This document shows, one piece after another, positions 58,620 to 59,851 of a stretch of 59,851 nt of DNA. The notes under the pieces were generated by a model. That model ran no database searches and had not been told where the DNA came from. It saw only the letters and a list, made by a program, of their open reading frames with translations. A program made the translations under genes and the position numbers. The first letter of the stretch is position 1. Each line of letters starts with the position of its first letter. This DNA comes from JAFANK01 sp036741695 (GTDB lineage Bacteria; Vulcanimicrobiota; Vulcanimicrobiia; Eremiobacterales; Eremiobacteraceae), in assembly GCA_036741695.1 (NCBI GenBank), contig DAINRU010000011.1, forward strand, positions 1-59,851. The letters are read 5' to 3'.

Positions 58620-59618
58620 GTGGCAACCGCTCAGGCAACCAAACAGACCCAGGCGACCATGGTGCAAGCGCTCCAGTCCGCCCTCGCGGAGGAGATGGAA
58701 CGCGATCAAGACGTCGTCATCCTCGGCGAGGACATCGGCGTCCGCGGCGGCGTGTTCCTCATCACCGAAGGGCTGGTCGACAAGTTCGGCGCGGATCGCG
58801 TCATCGACACCCCGCTGGCCGAAGCCGGCATCATCGGATCCGCCATCGGCATGGCCATGTATGGCCTGAAGCCCGTCGCCGAGATCCAGTTCATCGACTT
58901 CATCTTCCCCGGCTTCGACCTGCTCGTGTCGGAAGCGGCGAAGATCCGCTATCGCTCCGCCGGCCAGTTCGGCGTGCCGCTCGTGATCCGCTCGCCGTAC
59001 GGCGGCGGCGTGCGCGGCGGCAGCTACCACTCGCAATCGCCGGAAGCATACTTCGTGGCCACGCCCGGGCTCAAAGTCGTCGTGCCGAGCAATCCGTACG
59101 ACGCCAAGGGTCTGCTCATCGCCTCGATCCACGACCCGGATCCCGTCGTGTTCATGGAGCCCAAGAAGATCTATCGGGCCGTGAAGAATGAAGTGCCGGC
59201 CGGCACCTATGAGGTTCCGCTGGGCAAGGCCGCGATCACGCGTGAGGGCAAGCACGTCTCGATCATCACCTACGGGGCGATGGTGCACGTGGCGCTCGAA
59301 GCCGCCGACGCGATGGCCAAGGAAAACGTGGAGGTCGAGGTCCTCGATCTGCGCACGCTGCAACCCTACGACACCGACGCCATCCTGCAGACGACGGCCA
59401 AGACAGGTCACGTCGTCCTGCTGCAAGAGGCGCCCCGCATCGGTGGGTACTCAGGAGAGATCGCTGCCTTCATCGCGGAGCAGGCGGTCGAATATCTGGA
59501 AGGCCCGATCGTCCGCGTGGCCGGTTGGGATACGGCCTTCCCCTACGCGCTTGAGAAAGCGTATATGCCCAACGTGCAGCGCGTCACCCGCGCGATCAAA
59601 AAGACGCTCAACTTTTGA
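58620..59618 (+). CDS. 2-oxoacid dehydrogenase E1 component, beta subunit
   Basis: A 332-residue E1beta. The N-terminal pattern TMVQALQSALAEEMERDQDVVILGEDIG, and FPGFDLLVSEAAKIRYRSAGQF, and SPYGGGVRGGSYHSQSPEAYF identify the transketolase-like beta subunit. EDIGVRGG contains the ThDP-activating Glu. It starts at GTG 58620 with GGAGG upstream; it is co-transcribed with the alpha subunit. Together they form the heterotetrameric E1 that decarboxylates a 2-oxoacid and passes the acyl group to the lipoyl E2 encoded downstream. Confidence 0.92.
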   Translation: MATAQATKQTQATMVQALQSALAEEMERDQDVVILGEDIGVRGGVFLITEGLVDKFGADRVIDTPLAEAGIIGSAIGMAMYGLKPVAEIQFIDFIFPGFDLLVSEAAKIRYRSAGQFGVPLVIRSPYGGGVRGGSYHSQSPEAYFVATPGLKVVVPSNPYDAKGLLIASIHDPDPVVFMEPKKIYRAVKNEVPAGTYEVPLGKAAITREGKHVSIITYGAMVHVALEAADAMAKENVEVEVLDLRTLQPYDTDAILQTTAKTGHVVLLQEAPRIGGYSGEIAAFIAEQAVEYLEGPIVRVAGWDTAFPYALEKAYMPNVQRVTRAIKKTLNF

Positions 59619-59620
59619 TG

Positions 59621-59671
59621 ACGGACCATTGAAGCAACGAACCTTTGAAGCAACGGACCTTTAGGTCCGTT
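59621..59671 (+). repeat. Hairpin repeat H9 with tandem half units
   Basis: Two consecutive 16-bp units (59621-59636 and 59637-59652), each a GGACC-like core plus TTGAAGCA, precede the full palindrome AACGGACCTTTAGGTCCGTT (59652-59671). It ends 29 nt before the E2 ATG, in the same orientation, with GAGGAG between. Confidence 0.85.
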
Positions 59672-59700
59672 AACCAGCACCGGAACCCCGAGGAGACCCG

Positions 59701-59851
59701 ATGGCAGTAGAACTGGAGATGCCCGAACTCGCCGAATCCGTCATCGAAGGCGAGATCGTCAAGTGGCTGGTCAAAGAAGGCGAGCACGTCAAACAGGATC
59801 AGCCGCTGGTCGAAGTCATGACCGATAAGGTGACGGTCGAAGTGCCGTCGC
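59701..59851 (+). CDS. 2-oxoacid dehydrogenase E2 (dihydrolipoamide acyltransferase), truncated by the window
   Basis: The first 50 residues of a lipoyl-bearing E2: EMPELAESVIEGEIVKWLV then VEVMTDKVTVEVPS. Lys43 in MTDKVTVE is the lipoyl attachment site. The ATG is preceded by GAGGAG. The rest of the protein (E3-binding and catalytic domains) lies beyond the window. It receives acyl groups from the E1 encoded just upstream. Confidence 0.93.
   Translation, partial: MAVELEMPELAESVIEGEIVKWLVKEGEHVKQDQPLVEVMTDKVTVEVPS

Noticed and set aside
16068..59671. The hairpin repeats as a CRISPR array
   Set aside because: Copies are single, kilobases apart and without regular spacers; no cas genes are visible.

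Overview
The window is a high-GC bacterial chromosome segment with a 100-N scaffold gap (20407-20506), so it probably comes from a draft or metagenome-assembled genome. Bacterial UvrA/UvrB, NAD-dependent LigA, L25, Pth, AcpS and a PyrK-PyrD type 1B pair are all present. Together with many proline/threonine-rich exported proteins of unknown function and a family of small hairpin repeats, this suggests an uncultured lineage related to Candidatus Eremiobacterota (WPS-2). That placement is an inference from style and content, not a phylogeny.

Region 1 (1 to about 15.2 kb) is accessory DNA, visibly richer in A/T. At its right border lies a complete tRNA-Ala(CGC) gene on the minus strand (15218-15293). 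To the left of its 3' end lie four partial copies of the 3' part of this tRNA, all in the same orientation (2326, 6828, 10524, 13653). This is the layout left by repeated integration at a tRNA 3' end. The intervals carry an ECF sigma/anti-sigma pair, two exported proteins, a frameshifted methyltransferase, two homologous 925-residue nucleotide cyclase-STAND ATPase-TPR proteins and a lipoprotein. No integrase or transposase gene is visible. A second pair of tRNA-like fragments (3831 and 6682) is nested inside the leftmost interval.

Region 2 (15.3-24.0 kb) is mostly minus strand. It holds an OmpR-type response regulator and histidine kinase, followed by a DUF4097-like exported protein, two alpha/beta hydrolases flanking a retropepsin-like PDZ protein (translationally coupled), and a protein with a sulfite-oxidase-like fold. 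On the plus strand are thpR and a methionine-rich SIMPL protein, and a 46-residue gene lies on the minus strand.

Region 3 (24.0-32.8 kb) is housekeeping. The plus-strand operon pyrK-pyrD-pyrF-pyrE has overlapping genes (pyrF carries a frameshift). The minus-strand operon is prs-rplY-pth-DUF2905-amino-acid-kinase-like. uvrB diverges from prs.

Region 4 (32.8-47.2 kb) contains three membrane or sugar-polymer glycosyltransferases, an M28 peptidase, a HAD phosphatase, a DUF1036-like protein, uvrA, two PilZ-type proteins and ligA. Region 5 (47.2-59.85 kb) contains an exported protein, acpS-nnr, an archaemetzincin homologue with an altered catalytic motif, a NUDIX hydrolase, a thiolase, an aldehyde dehydrogenase, two paralogous patatins, and the start of a 2-oxoacid dehydrogenase operon (E1alpha, E1beta, truncated E2).

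A hairpin repeat with the core AACGGACCTTTAGGTCCGTT occurs at nine sites, all to the right of the tRNA and none seen in the accessory region. In six sites it sits in the leader of a gene on the same strand, in five of them 18-29 nt before the start codon.
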